From JAUIIK01 sp041390865 (GTDB lineage: Bacteria > Chloroflexota > Chloroflexia > Thermomicrobiales > CFX8): 64,000 nucleotides of DNA. Made by a program: the position numbers and the translations under genes. The first letter of the stretch is position 1. Every line of letters begins with the position of its first letter. Of this stretch, positions 9,617 to 18,839 are shown one piece after another. The DNA is taken from NCBI GenBank assembly GCA_041390865.1, contig JAWKPC010000002.1, positions 1 to 64,000 of the forward strand, written 5' to 3'. The notes below the pieces were generated by a model. The model was not told where the DNA came from and did no database searches. It saw only the letters and a program-made list of their open reading frames with translations.

Positions 9617-10443
9617 TCGTCGGACTGTGAGGCTTCGAGCGACGGTGCCGGCGACCGGACCGGAGGGACGATGCGGGCGACAAGCTGATAGGGCCAGCCG
9701 CAACGGATGGCGTAGAGCCCGAGCAGCGCAAGCAGGCTGCCGACGATCAAATCAATGAGGTAGTGCTCGCCCAGATACATCAACGACAGCGCCATCGCGA
9801 CCACGTAGACCATCGCAACGACACCGAGAAGGAGACGCATGCGTCCCAGAAAGAGGACGACGAGCGCGGTGATCCCGACATGCAACGAGGGCATCGCGGC
9901 CCGGGAATTCGGATCGGCGCCGACGATCCCGTTGAGCCGGTCACCGCTCACGTCAGCGACAAGCAGCGGCAGAAGCCGGACGATCTCAAGATCGCCATCA
10001 ACCCGGGCTTGCAGCCAGGGCGGCGCCGTCGGAATCAGAAAATTGATCAGGACGCCGCCGAACAGGACGACTCCGGTACCCGCCACATAGTCGACGAACT
10101 CCGGCGAGCCTCCCCGGTACTTCGAGAAGAACCAGATACCAATGCCGGCCCCGAACGGCACCAGGAAATAGGAAAGATGGATCGCGAAGGCCAGATAGTC
10201 GATCCAGCCGAAGTCTCCAGGGACATACACGGCTGCCTGGAGGCGCTCGGTGGGGCTGGAGCCGGCCCCGAGCCAGCGGTCGATCTGCAGCACCTCCTGG
10301 CTGGAATCGGCCAGACCGTACTCGTTGGCCAGCGCCCGGATCCCGCTGTAGATCAGCCAGACGGTGCCGAATACGGCCAGCGCTCCGGGGTCGAGCGCTT
10401 TCCTGGCGAGGTACAGGCGTAGTGCCTGCCAATTAGACAGCAT
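9613..10443 (-). CDS. PAP2-family membrane phosphatase/transferase (AUR1-like)
   Basis: A 276-residue integral membrane protein with about six hydrophobic segments. The active-site blocks are AMPSLHVG (about 188) and YLGEHYLIDLIVG (about 225), giving the His-His-Asp triad of the PAP2_3 group, which includes inositol-phosphoryl-ceramide synthase-like enzymes. The first KX6RP motif of classical phosphatases is not obvious. The likely role is transfer or hydrolysis of lipid phosphate at the outer face of the membrane. It is transcribed toward the methyltransferase and overlaps its stop codon. Confidence 0.8.
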   Translation of the reverse strand: MLSNWQALRLYLARKALDPGALAVFGTVWLIYSGIRALANEYGLADSSQEVLQIDRWLGAGSSPTERLQAAVYVPGDFGWIDYLAFAIHLSYFLVPFGAGIGIWFFSKYRGGSPEFVDYVAGTGVVLFGGVLINFLIPTAPPWLQARVDGDLEIVRLLPLLVADVSGDRLNGIVGADPNSRAAMPSLHVGITALVVLFLGRMRLLLGVVAMVYVVAMALSLMYLGEHYLIDLIVGSLLALLGLYAIRCGWPYQLVARIVPPVRSPAPSLEASQSDD

Positions 10444-10880
10444 CGGTCCTGGACGTCCTCCAGTGGTGGGCGCAGCTTCCCATTGATGAAGGGAGGCGGA
10501 TCTCGGAAGCGGCGGCGGTATCGGCCAGGGGCCAGGCTAGCTTGATTATCGCAGGCCACTCTGTTTCCAGCCGCTCAGCCGCGGCGGCTTGTACCTTCAT
10601 CTGTACCCGATCCGGCATCCGGGAATGCCTGGCTCCGGCTTTCCATAAGAGATCCGGCACGAGCCGAATCTTGTCTCCTGGACACAACCAGGCATTGGCA
10701 CGGCCCCGGCGCCGATGCGACCCGGTACGTTCCCGGCTCGCCCGTCCTGAGCCGGTTTCGGGCTGGCCCTTGCCCTCAGTCGCGTGTACGTATATAGTGT
10801 ACGTACACTTCGGCAGGTGGGGTGGTTGGACTTGATTTGTGACAGCATGGCAAATCTTGACCGTCGGCCTACCCGCCGAT
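10444..10880. other. Gene-free stretch upstream of the nrdJ operator
   Basis: I see no supportable gene between the PAP2 start and the NrdR-type boxes. The notable feature is GTGTACGTATATAGTGT at 10784-10800, whose right half TATATAGTGT fits an NrdR half-site, running into the perfect 12-base palindrome GTGTACGTACAC at 10797-10808. Its 16-base register starts at 10785, exactly 96 bases (three times 32) before the first clear NrdR box. Confidence 0.45.
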
Positions 10881-10928
10881 ACACTAGATATTGCGTCTCA
10901 TCAGCCCAGATCACACTAGATATGGTAG
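10881..10928 (+). promoter_or_regulatory. Tandem NrdR-type boxes upstream of nrdJ
   Basis: ACACTAGATATTGCGT at 10881-10896 matches the NrdR consensus acaCwAtATaTwGtGt at 14 of 16 positions. ACACTAGATATGGTAG at 10913-10928 matches at 12 of 16. Their starts are 32 bases apart, about three helical turns, which is the known spacing of paired NrdR boxes. They lie just upstream of the likely promoter for the ribonucleotide reductase gene. NrdR is the zinc/ATP-cone repressor of bacterial nrd genes, so repression of nrdJ by nucleotide status is inferred. No nrdR gene is in the window. Confidence 0.75.
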
Positions 10929-10952
10929 CTGTAGATCGAATGTTCTAGAATC

Positions 10953-10961
10953 TGGTATACT
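10953..10961 (+). promoter_or_regulatory. Putative extended -10 promoter of nrdJ
   Basis: TGGTATACT contains TATACT at 10956-10961 with a TGn extension immediately upstream. No good -35 is seen at the expected place (about 10933-10938), consistent with an extended -10 promoter. The downstream NrdR box ends 24 bases before it. It would leave a leader of about 150 bases before the nrdJ start. Confidence 0.45.
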
Positions 10962-11118
10962 TGGTCGTTTCACCGTCCAGTGGCGAGGTATCGCGACGAG
11001 TGAATCGGCTTCGGCAACGTACCGGAGATCGTAACTAGTCGTTATTCCGGAGAACTGACGGCCCCGCGGCGGCGAGAAAGTTGACGGGTCCGCATCCCGG
11101 TAGTGAAGGATCGAGGGA

Positions 11119-14100
11119 ATGGCAACCGATCCCACCACCCTGGGGCAGGACAGCTTCCAGAGTCCAACCAATCGCGTGCATCCAGGCGCGCACGAGAGCG
11201 TCCGCGATGGTCTCAAGATCACCCGGCGCTACACCGAGGCAGGACAGGACCCGTACGACACGATCGAGTGGGCCAGCCGCTCGTCGCGGATCACCAATCC
11301 TGACGGAACCGTCGTTTTCGAAATGAACGATGCCGAGATCCCGAAGTCGTGGTCGCAGGTCGCGACCGACATCATGATCTCGAAGTACTTCCGCAAGGCC
11401 GGCGTCCCGCAACTCGACGCTGATGGTAATCAGATCCTCGACGAGGATGGCGAGCCGCTGCTCGGGCCCGAGTACTCGGCCAAGCAGGTCATTGACCGGC
11501 TGGTCGACACCTGGCGTCACTGGGGCGAGCAGTACGGTTACTTCGCATCCGAGATGGACGCATGGGCGTTCGCCGACGAGCTGAAGTACATGCTCGTCCA
11601 CCAGATGTCGGCTCCGAATTCGCCGCAGTGGTTCAACACCGGCCTCAACTACGCCTACGGCATAACAGGACCAAGCCAGGGCCACTTCTATGTCGAGCCG
11701 AACACCGGCGAGCTCAAGATGTCCGAGGATTCCTACTCCCGCCCCACCCCGCACGCCTGCTTCATCCAGTCCGTTGAAGACGACCTCGTCGGCGAGGGCG
11801 GCATCTTCGACCTGCTGACCCGCGAGGCGCGCGTCTTCAAGTACGGCTCCGGCACCGGCTCGAACTTCTCGTCGATCCGCGCCGAGGGCGAACCGCTCTC
11901 CGGGGGCGGCACGTCGTCCGGCCTGATGAGCTTCCTCAAGGTGCTCGACCGGGCAGCCGGGGCGATCAAGAGCGGCGGCACGACCCGCCGGGCGGCCAAG
12001 ATGGTCGTCGTCGACATCGACCACCCCGACGTCGAAGAGTTCATCAACTGGAAGTCGAACGAGGAGAAGAAGGTCGCGGCGCTGATCGCTGCCGGCTACT
12101 CGGCCGATTTCAACGGCGAAGCCTACGCAACCGTCTCCGGCCAGAACGCCAACAACACCGTCCGGATCACCGGCGACTTCATCGACGCCGTCATCAACGA
12201 CGAAGAGTGGCATCTGACCCGGCGCACCGATGGCTCGGTCCACCGGACGGTCAAGGCGCGCGACCTCTGGAACCAGATCTCGGACGCCGCCTGGACCTCG
12301 GCCGACCCGGGCCTCCAGTACGACACGACGATCAACGAGTGGCACACTAGCCCGCAGTCGGGCCGGATCAACGGCAGCAACCCGTGCTCCGAGTACATGT
12401 TCCTCGACGACACGGCCTGCAACCTGGCCTCGCTCAACCTGATGACCTTCTATGACACGGCCAGCCGGACCTTCGACATCGAGAGCTTCAAGCATGCCAG
12501 CCGGCTCTGGACGATCGTCCTCGAGATCAGCGTCCTGATGGCGCAGTTCCCGAGCGCCGAGATCGCCCGACGAAGCTACATCTTCCGCACCCTCGGTCTC
12601 GGCTACGCCAACCTGGGCGCGCTATTGATGAATATGGGCCTGCCCTACGATTCCGATGAGGGCCGCGCGATCTCCGGGGCGATCACGGCGATCATGACCG
12701 GCGAGAGCTACGCGACCTCGGCCGAGATGGCCCGCGAGTTCGGACCGTTCCCCGGCCATGCCGAGAACGCCGCCGACATGCTGCGGGTCATCCGCAACCA
12801 TCGCCGGGCCGCCTACGACGCTCACCGCGAGGACTACGAGGACTGACCGTTATCCCGCCCGGCATCGACGCCCACGACTGCCCGGCCGAGCTGCTGGCAG
12901 CCGCCCGCGACGCCTGGGACCGCGCCCTCGAATGGGGCGAGCAGTGGGGCTACCGCAACGCCCAGACGACGCTGCTTGCGCCGACCGGGACGATCGGCCT
13001 GCTAATGGACTGCGACACGACCGGCGTCGAGCCCGACTTCGCGCTGGTGAAGTTCGAAGCTGGCCGGCGGCGGCTGCTTCAAGATCGCCAACCAGTCGGT
13101 CCGGCCCGCCCTGACCGCCCTCGGCTATGGCGACGAGCAGGTCCAGGACATCATCACCTACGTCCTCGGCACCCTGACGCTCGACGGCGCGCCGCACATC
13201 AACCGCGACACCCTCAAGGAGCGCGGCCTGAACGACGCCGACATCGACAAGATCAACGGCTCGCTAGCATCGGTCTTCGAGCTGCCCTTCGCCTTCAACA
13301 TCTGGACGCTCGGCGAGGACGCCCTGCGCCGGATGGGTCTCTCCGAAGAGAACTGGAATAAGCCCGGCTTCGACCTGCTGCGCGAGATCGGCTTCAGCCG
13401 GCAGCAGATCGACGAGGCCAACGAGGTCATCTGCGGCATGCAGACGATCGAGGGCGCGCCGCACATCAAGGACGAGCACCTAGCCGTCTTCGACTGCGCC
13501 AACCGCTGCGGCAAGACCGGCACCCGCTTCATCCACTACACCGGCCACATAAAGATGATGGCCGCCGCCCAGCCCTTCCTCTCCGGCGCGATCTCGAAGA
13601 CGATCAACATGCCGAACGAGGCGACGCTGGAGGACATCGAGCACGCCTACATGGCCGGTTGGGATCTGGCGCTGAAGGCGCTGGCGCTCTACCGCGACGG
13701 CTCGAAGCTCAGCCAGCCGCTCTCCTCCAAGTCCGACAAGAAGGAGGACGAGGAAGAGACGGAAGAGGTCGTCGCAGAGGCTCCCGAACCGGTGGCCGCT
13801 GCCGACTCCCGGCCGGCAACCACGAACCTCGACGGCTTCCGCCCGGTACGCCGCCCGCTGCCTGCCCGCCGCCACGGCGTGACCCAGGAAGCGCGAGTGG
13901 CTGGCCACAAGCTCTACCTGCGGACCGGCGAGTACGCCGACGGCACCCTCGGCGAGATCTTCATCGACCTCCACAAGGAGGGCGCGACGATGCGCTCGTT
14001 GATGAACTGCTTCGCGATCGCCGTCTCGAAGGGCCTCCAGTACGGCGTGCCACTTCAAGAGTTCGTCGACACCTTCACCTTCACCCGCTTCGAGCCGCAG

Positions 14101-14634
14101 GGCATGGTCGACGGCCACCCGAACATCCGGATGGCGACCTCGATCATCGACTACGTCTTCCGCGCCGTCGGCTACGACTACCTCGGCCGGGACGACCTGG
14201 TCCAGGTGCCGGACGAGCACCACGAGCCGATCGCCCCGCCGCAGCCGCCGGTGCTGGAAGCCAAGGCCATCGAGTCGACCAACGGCAATGGCCATTCGCA
14301 CAGCAACGGAAACGGCAATGGGAATGGCAACGGCCACGCAGGCAACGGTGGCGGAGGCGCGGTCAAGCGCGCGCCGGAAGGTGAGATGGAAGTCATCGCC
14401 GTTGCCCGACTGGAGCCGCCGAAGGCCAAGGCTTCGAACGAGACGAAGATCAGCTACGACTACAGCGAGCACGCTGAGATGAGCTTCTCCTCGTCAGCTT
14501 CGAGCGGTATCGAAGCCCAGCTCGGCTCGATGATGGGCGACGCCCCGATGTGCGATGTCTGTGGCCACATCACCATCCGCAACGGTGCCTGCTACAAGTG
14601 CCTCAACTGCGGCAACAGCCTCGGTTGTTCGTAG
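11119..14634 (+). CDS. nrdJ: Vitamin B12-dependent class II ribonucleotide reductase, frame broken twice
   Basis: This adenosylcobalamin-dependent enzyme converts ribonucleotides to deoxyribonucleotides in the cytosol. The active-site block NPCSEYMFLDDTACNLASLN gives the thiyl-radical Cys (residue 423), Glu 425 and the paired Cys 434 with family spacing. NSPQWFNTGL and HACFIQSV are also present. A low-complexity Asn/Gly/His linker (about 14283-14360) precedes a C-terminal Cys-rich tail ending GNSLGCS. The start is ATG 11119 with AAGGA at 11106-11110. Coding stops at TGA 12844-12846, but one missing base there restores DLTVIPPGIDAHDCPAELL in the next frame. At 13056 a second indel (one extra or two missing bases in the codons for KFKKLAGGG) returns to the original frame. 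The net change is zero, giving about 1172 residues. Either assembly error or a damaged gene. Confidence 0.9.
14607..14634 (+). repeat. Left copy of 28-base direct repeat (nrdJ 3' end)
   Basis: The last 28 bases of nrdJ, from CTGCGGCAACAGC to the TAG stop, recur at 16073-16100 with 26 of 28 positions identical. The repeat encodes CGNSLGCS plus the stop. Together the two copies bracket the low-GC DUF4062 gene, as attL/attR-like ends would. Confidence 0.75.
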
Positions 14635-14656
14635 CGTAGGCTTGCAGATCTGTAGA

Positions 14657-14689
14657 CCAAAGCCCGGAGATAACGTCTCCGGGCTTTGG
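14657..14689 (+). terminator. Strong stem-loop downstream of nrdJ
   Basis: A perfect 14-base stem (CCAAAGCCCGGAGA paired with TCTCCGGGCTTTGG) closes a 5-base loop TAACG, 22 bases after the nrdJ stop. No run of T follows, so termination may be weak or the structure may protect the 3' end. It ends 22 bases before the chosen DUF4062 start. Confidence 0.65.
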
Positions 14690-14711
14690 CAATAGGGAAA
14701 GGAACTTGTCA

Positions 14712-16007
14712 TTGACAAACAGCCCTCGAGTGTTTGTTAGCTCGACCATTAGAGACTTTCGCGATCTCCGATCGGCTCTAAAATTTTGGCTCGAAGCCCA
14801 AGGCTGTGATGTCTTGATGAGTGAATACAATGACTTCGAACGCCCCCCAAGCGCTGGGACTTTTCGCTCGTGTTTTGATGCAATATCTACGTGCGATTTC
14901 TTCATCTTGCTGATAGGAAGCAAGACAGGTAGTTGGTACGATCCAGATACTCAGACGAGCGTTACACAAGCAGAGTATCGCCACGCAACGAAACAAAAAT
15001 CCGGCGAGAGGCCAGTCGTAGTTCCGCTCATACGAGATGAAGCATTGACAGCCCTACACGAACGAGATGCCATCGAAGAGGAACTGGCCTTGATCGATGC
15101 CATTGATCCATTGCCAAGTGCGTACTTCGACAAGCCTACGTTCATGCGGTCATTTATTCGGGAGATTGGCGAAACGCGGCTTGCAGACCTTGATCCAAAT
15201 GGCGGCCCTCAAGAGACTCTTTGGAGGTACTCATTCACTTCGTTCAGTGACATCGTTGACGCACTGCGAGTCACCTTGAACATTCATCGACCGCTCAGAC
15301 GCCAAGCCCTCGAAGAAAATCTGAGGTGGGAAATCTCTGAAAATCTCAGCCTTCTCGCGGAGAACCGCCCGACGGGGCCGTACTTCGCGTCGTGGTGGCT
15401 GCGCGATGTGCGATCGTCCGTATCAATCACTAGTCTTGACGTACCAGACAGAATGAAGACTATACAAGGAGAGCAAGCAAGGAAGTGCTGGGAGTTCCTC
15501 ATGGCTGCTCCTAGTGCTTATCGTTTGCGCACCAGAGAACTGTTAAGCCTGATTCAATCTGGCGAACTCCTTCGATACGATCCATCAAGTCGCCGACCGG
15601 TCCCGACTTCCATGTACAAAGTCGCCAAGACTCTTCTTGCCGAAATCGAACGATATGATTTGATTGTGGGATCGTTTGAAGAGCGACGCTCCGCACTCTT
15701 GGCAGATTTCAGCGAAGGTGCACCTAGAAGGTCAAATCCAAGCGGAATTTCCGTAACCATCCCGGCATTTGACTTAGTTCAGATGTTCCTGATACATGAC
15801 CGCATCGACAACATCATGGCGCTTTCATCAAGCCTTTTTAGATGCATTTCCCAACAGGAGTCGGATGCGGTTATGCCAACTCTGGCCCCCGAATCTCCTA
15901 TTGAAGGGCAAGATGAGGGACTTGCACTAGCGACCGCAACACAAAGCGATGTGGAGCGTTGGATTGAAAAAACGGACTATGGAACTGCCCTTGATTCATC
16001 AGAGTAG
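14712..16007 (+). CDS. DUF4062-domain protein on a low-GC insert
   Basis: A 431-residue protein. The N-terminal 100 residues are a DUF4062 domain (RVFVSSTIRDFRDLRSAL, FILLIGSKTGSWYD, VTQAEYRHA), a Rossmann-like fold that often heads STAND-type signalling or predicted immune proteins. No NTPase P-loop follows: the remaining 300 residues are helical, match nothing I recognise, and hold no membrane segment. Two sampled 60-base stretches are 45% and 50% GC, well below neighbouring genes. GGGAAAGGA at 14695-14703 fits TTG 14712 better than TTG 14706. The gene sits alone between the duplicated nrdJ ends with no integrase. A defence or stress-sensor role is a guess based on the domain and context. 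Confidence 0.8.
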   Translation: MTNSPRVFVSSTIRDFRDLRSALKFWLEAQGCDVLMSEYNDFERPPSAGTFRSCFDAISTCDFFILLIGSKTGSWYDPDTQTSVTQAEYRHATKQKSGERPVVVPLIRDEALTALHERDAIEEELALIDAIDPLPSAYFDKPTFMRSFIREIGETRLADLDPNGGPQETLWRYSFTSFSDIVDALRVTLNIHRPLRRQALEENLRWEISENLSLLAENRPTGPYFASWWLRDVRSSVSITSLDVPDRMKTIQGEQARKCWEFLMAAPSAYRLRTRELLSLIQSGELLRYDPSSRRPVPTSMYKVAKTLLAEIERYDLIVGSFEERRSALLADFSEGAPRRSNPSGISVTIPAFDLVQMFLIHDRIDNIMALSSSLFRCISQQESDAVMPTLAPESPIEGQDEGLALATATQSDVERWIEKTDYGTALDSSE

Positions 16008-16072
16008 CTGGGTGAGAATGAGCCGCACAAGTCACGCCTAACAGCAACTCACATCGATTGGAAAGACGACGT

Positions 16073-16100
16073 CTGCGGCAACAGCTTCGGCTGTTCGTAG
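16073..16100 (+). repeat. Right copy of 28-base direct repeat (nrdJ tail remnant)
   Basis: A second copy of the nrdJ 3' end (26/28 identical to 14607-14634). Read in frame, the sequence from about 16067 gives DVCGNSFGCS and a stop, i.e. a plausible native NrdJ C-terminus. The terminator 30 bases beyond it is probably the ancestral nrdJ terminator. No nrdJ similarity is evident upstream of 16067. Confidence 0.75.
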
Positions 16101-16130
16101 GAGCACACACGAAGGTCAGATGGCACGCGA

Positions 16131-16158
16131 GAGCCCGGCCATATGGCCGGGCTCTTTT
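16131..16158 (+). terminator. Rho-independent terminator
   Basis: A 10-base perfect stem GAGCCCGGCC/GGCCGGGCTC with loop ATAT, followed by TTTT at 16155-16158. It serves plus-strand transcripts (DUF4062 gene and, before insertion, nrdJ) and may also act on the minus strand. Confidence 0.85.
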
Positions 16159-16211
16159 CAATATAGGGCCATGATGCCGAAGCCTTTTCTGGCCGCGAAG
16201 ATGCTGCCGCG

Positions 16212-16796
16212 TCAGTGCGCGATCGCGGAACGGAAATAGAAGTCGAGCATGGTGCTGAGCGGCATGACTTCGCGCCGCAGCCGGCTACGTAGCGCCGCCC
16301 CCTCCCAGCAGTCAACGAGCAGGTTCGCCAGTTGCGACGTATCGGAATCGGCGGGTATATCGCCGGCCAGTCGAGCGTCTTCAAGGCAAACTGCAATGCG
16401 CGCGGCAATCTCCGCGAAACATTCCTCGACCTTCTGGCGGAATACCTCGCTGATACCGGATAGCTCCTGGCCGAGACCGCCAATCAGGCAGCCCATGTAG
16501 CCCTGCTCCCGGTAGTTCTCCATCGTCATCTCGAAGAAGCAACGCACCCGGTCGAGCGGGCGACGCTCGTCATCCCCGAGACAGACGTCAAGACCCGCAT
16601 GCACTTCTCGCATGTACTGATCGAGCACCTGCAACGCGAAGTCCTCTTTGTCCTTGAAGTGGTGGTAGAACGAGCCCCTGGGCGTATTGGCCGCCACAAG
16701 TAGAGCCTGGATGCCCAGATCGTTGTAACCATGCTCGAGGAGCATGGCTAAACCGACATCGAGCAACCGTTGTTTGGTTGGGTGCATCACTACCAT
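16212..16796 (-). CDS. TetR-family repressor (NemR/AcuR-like)
   Basis: A 194-residue TetR regulator. The N-terminal helix-turn-helix spans about residues 8-52 (TKQRLLDVGLAMLLEHGY ... TPRGSFYHHFKDKEDFA). The C-terminal ligand domain contains YMGCLIGGLGQELSG, the hallmark of the NemR/AcuR subgroup that responds to reactive electrophiles or short acids. Genes of this group usually bind TAGACCNNNNGGTCTA-type operators, and such a site lies upstream of the neighbouring cupin gene. Start choice among ATG 16796 and ATG 16787 is open because no clear ribosome-binding site precedes either. Confidence 0.88.
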   Translation of the reverse strand: MVVMHPTKQRLLDVGLAMLLEHGYNDLGIQALLVAANTPRGSFYHHFKDKEDFALQVLDQYMREVHAGLDVCLGDDERRPLDRVRCFFEMTMENYREQGYMGCLIGGLGQELSGISEVFRQKVEECFAEIAARIAVCLEDARLAGDIPADSDTSQLANLLVDCWEGAALRSRLRREVMPLSTMLDFYFRSAIAH

Positions 16797-16948
16797 GACG
16801 CAACGTTATCACTACCTCGTGCACGACGTAGGCGCCGTTCAAGCACCCGGTGCGCCATTCACATGAAGCGCGGTATCGATCAACTCTGGCCCGACACCCC
16901 GTAGCCGCCCGCTCCGGGGTGTCAGTGCCAGAGACAAGACAAACCGGG

Positions 16949-17335
16949 CTAACCCGTCACCATGCCGAGCATGTGGTCGATGACTTGTGTGTGCTCATGC
17001 TGCGGGCTGAACATGATGATCTCAGCGTCGGCATCTACTTTCACATTGTGCCCGGGCGGCCAGTAGAAAAGGTCGTGCGCGCGAACCGTTTCCTTCTCGC
17101 CATTCGCATCGGTCGTAGTGATCTGACCGCTGAGCACGAACCCCCAATGAGGACACTGACAAAGGTCTCCTTCGAGTCCCTTGAAGAGCGGACTCGTGTC
17201 CACGCCTTCCGACAGGCTGAAGTACTCCGCCCCGAGCTTGCTGAATCCACTCACGTCGCCAAATTCCGTTCGCTGGCGAAGCACCGCGCCCGGAATCTCC
17301 ATCTTGACATCCACTTCGTCCTTCGGCACCCGCAT
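16949..17335 (-). CDS. Small cupin-domain protein
   Basis: A 128-residue single-domain cupin. The beta-barrel core reads HWGFVLSGQITTTD, then ENETV-like turn residues and DLFYWPPGHNVKVDADAE, with HEHTQVIDH near the C-terminus. The canonical HxH metal motif is incomplete, so enzymatic function is uncertain. A GTG lies at 17341, but AAGGAG is eight bases before ATG 17335, which is preferred. It has its own strong promoter and TetR-type operator and is followed on the same strand, 152 bases on, by the NemR/AcuR-like repressor. Confidence 0.75.
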   Translation of the reverse strand: MRVPKDEVDVKMEIPGAVLRQRTEFGDVSGFSKLGAEYFSLSEGVDTSPLFKGLEGDLCQCPHWGFVLSGQITTTDANGEKETVRAHDLFYWPPGHNVKVDADAEIIMFSPQHEHTQVIDHMLGMVTG

Positions 17336-17352
17336 GCTCACATCTCCTTCCG

Positions 17353-17421
17353 GGATTAGACTGCTCTCACTAGACCGATCAGTCTAATCCACAGAATAGG
17401 AGCGTCAGCCAGCAGTGTCAA
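17353..17421 (-). promoter_or_regulatory. Promoter with nested TetR-type operator
   Basis: On the minus strand, TTGACA (17416-17421) and TATTCT (17393-17398) are separated by 17 bases, a near-consensus sigma-70 promoter. Directly downstream lies an 11-base perfect inverted repeat GGATTAGACTG/CAGTCTAATCC (17353-17363 and 17380-17390). One arm overlaps a second dyad, TAGACCGATCAGTCTA at 17371-17386 (14/16 symmetric), resembling the TAGACC-N4-GGTCTA operator of NemR-type regulators. It sits between promoter and cupin start, so it should block transcription when bound. Confidence 0.75.
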
Positions 17422-17579
17422 GACTCTTCCTTCGGCAACTACCCAGGCTGTTTGAAGTGCAAAAGAATCTATGGCCGCCGATTCAAGCGGGCTGACCTGA
17501 GAAGCTCGAACGGTTCAGGTCGGAAGCTGCCAGTTATGACACTCGAAACCTCGTAGAGACTCACCCCACGGATACCAGC

Positions 17580-18839
17580 TTAGATCACCTGCACAACCGA
17601 CTCGCGGACGGCCAGGTAGCGGCGGACGAAGAGCATGGCGATGGCGAGAGGGATGATGCCGGCCATGGCGACGAGGAGCGGCAGAGCAGGATCGACGGAG
17701 AGGCGCCGGCGAGGAACGGGGCGATGGCGAAGCCGGAACCACCGAGGACTTCCAGCAACGAGAAGGCGCGCGACCGCAACCGGCTCGGGGTAACCTCGCC
17801 AAGGGCAGCGTAGATCAAGCTCCAGGAGACGAGGTAGCCGCCCCGGAAGAGGAAGGCGACGCCGAAGATCCAGAGGCTGCCACCGAAATAGAAGAGCAGA
17901 AAAGCGACCGGGCAGAGCAGCGTCGTCAGCAATAGCGCGTTCCAGGGACGGGATAGCGCCTTGACCCTGGCGATCGTCAGGCCGAGGATGACGCTGCCGA
18001 CGGCGAAGACCGAGCCGAACTGTCCGATCGCCCGGATACCGACATCGTGGACGTCCTGCAGGTAGTTCGGGACGAGGGTGAAGCCGGTCGTCAGGACCAG
18101 CAGCAGGGCCATGAAGACCCCGCAGACGATCAGGATCGGACGGAACGCAAGCACCTCGAGATACCCGCCGCCCGGCTCCTCGTCAGCGGACAGCTCGACC
18201 GGACGCAGCCGGGTGAAGAACAGCACCGAGACGCTGGACGCGGCGGCCGCGGCAAAGTAGATCGCCCGCAGCGCGACGCACGTCCGCGAGCGGCCCGGCC
18301 AGCAGCGGCGAGACGACCAGCGCCGAGCTGGGGCCAACGGTGTAGATCAGGGTGAACGCGCGCGTACGCGTCGCGTCGTCGGAGGAGTCGGCGATGGCCT
18401 TCGAGATGACCGGGAACGAGACGTTCCCGACCGACACGATCAGGATGGCCGGTAAGAGCTGCCACCACTCTTGCGCCAGGCCGTAGAGGATGAGCCCGAG
18501 CACGGTCATGCTCCGCCCTCCGACGATCAGCCTGCGCATCGAGATGCGGTCGGCGATCCAGCCGGCCGGAGCCAGGAAGAACAGTCGCACCAGTCCCTGA
18601 ATGCCGATAACAGCGCCGACGAGCCCGGGGCTCGCGCCGAGCGATTCGATATAGATCGGGTTCAGCGTCTGATAGAAGCCGATCGACAGCTCATTGAAGA
18701 GCATCGCCCAGAAGATGACCGTGTTGGTGTACGCCAGCCCGAGGCCGGGCCTGCGAAGGCGCCGCTCGCTGATGGAACGCCTGGCAAGACCCGGACGCAG
18801 ACGACGTCGTTTTTTCGCTTCCCGCTCCGCCACGCTCAC
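17580..18839 (-). CDS. Major facilitator superfamily transporter, frame broken twice
   Basis: Three reading-frame segments together encode a single 12-helix MFS permease. Segment 1 (from GTG 18839) has the inter-helix 2-3 motif GWIADRISMRRLIVGG and runs to LLAGPLADV. Segment 2 resumes near 18285 as ALRAIYFAAAAASSVSVLFF and continues to FAIAPFLAGA. Segment 3 resumes near 17709 as VDPALPLLVAMAGIIPLAIA and ends at the stop 17580-17582. The first break is one extra or two missing bases; the second is one missing base in a C run. Without these, a normal ~419-residue exporter results. The substrate is unknown. Errors or true inactivation cannot be separated here. Confidence 0.82.

Noticed and set aside
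10962..11118. Cobalamin riboswitch in the nrdJ leader
   Set aside because: No B12 box or four-way junction elements could be found; the NrdR boxes explain regulation better.
11035..12495. Long antisense open frame (486 codons) opposite nrdJ
   Set aside because: It is a shadow of the strongly coding nrdJ frame; no conserved motif, composition follows the GC-biased third positions of nrdJ.
12840..13060. Programmed ribosomal frameshifting in nrdJ
   Set aside because: No slippery heptamer or downstream pseudoknot is seen at either break, and two opposite shifts would be needed in one gene.
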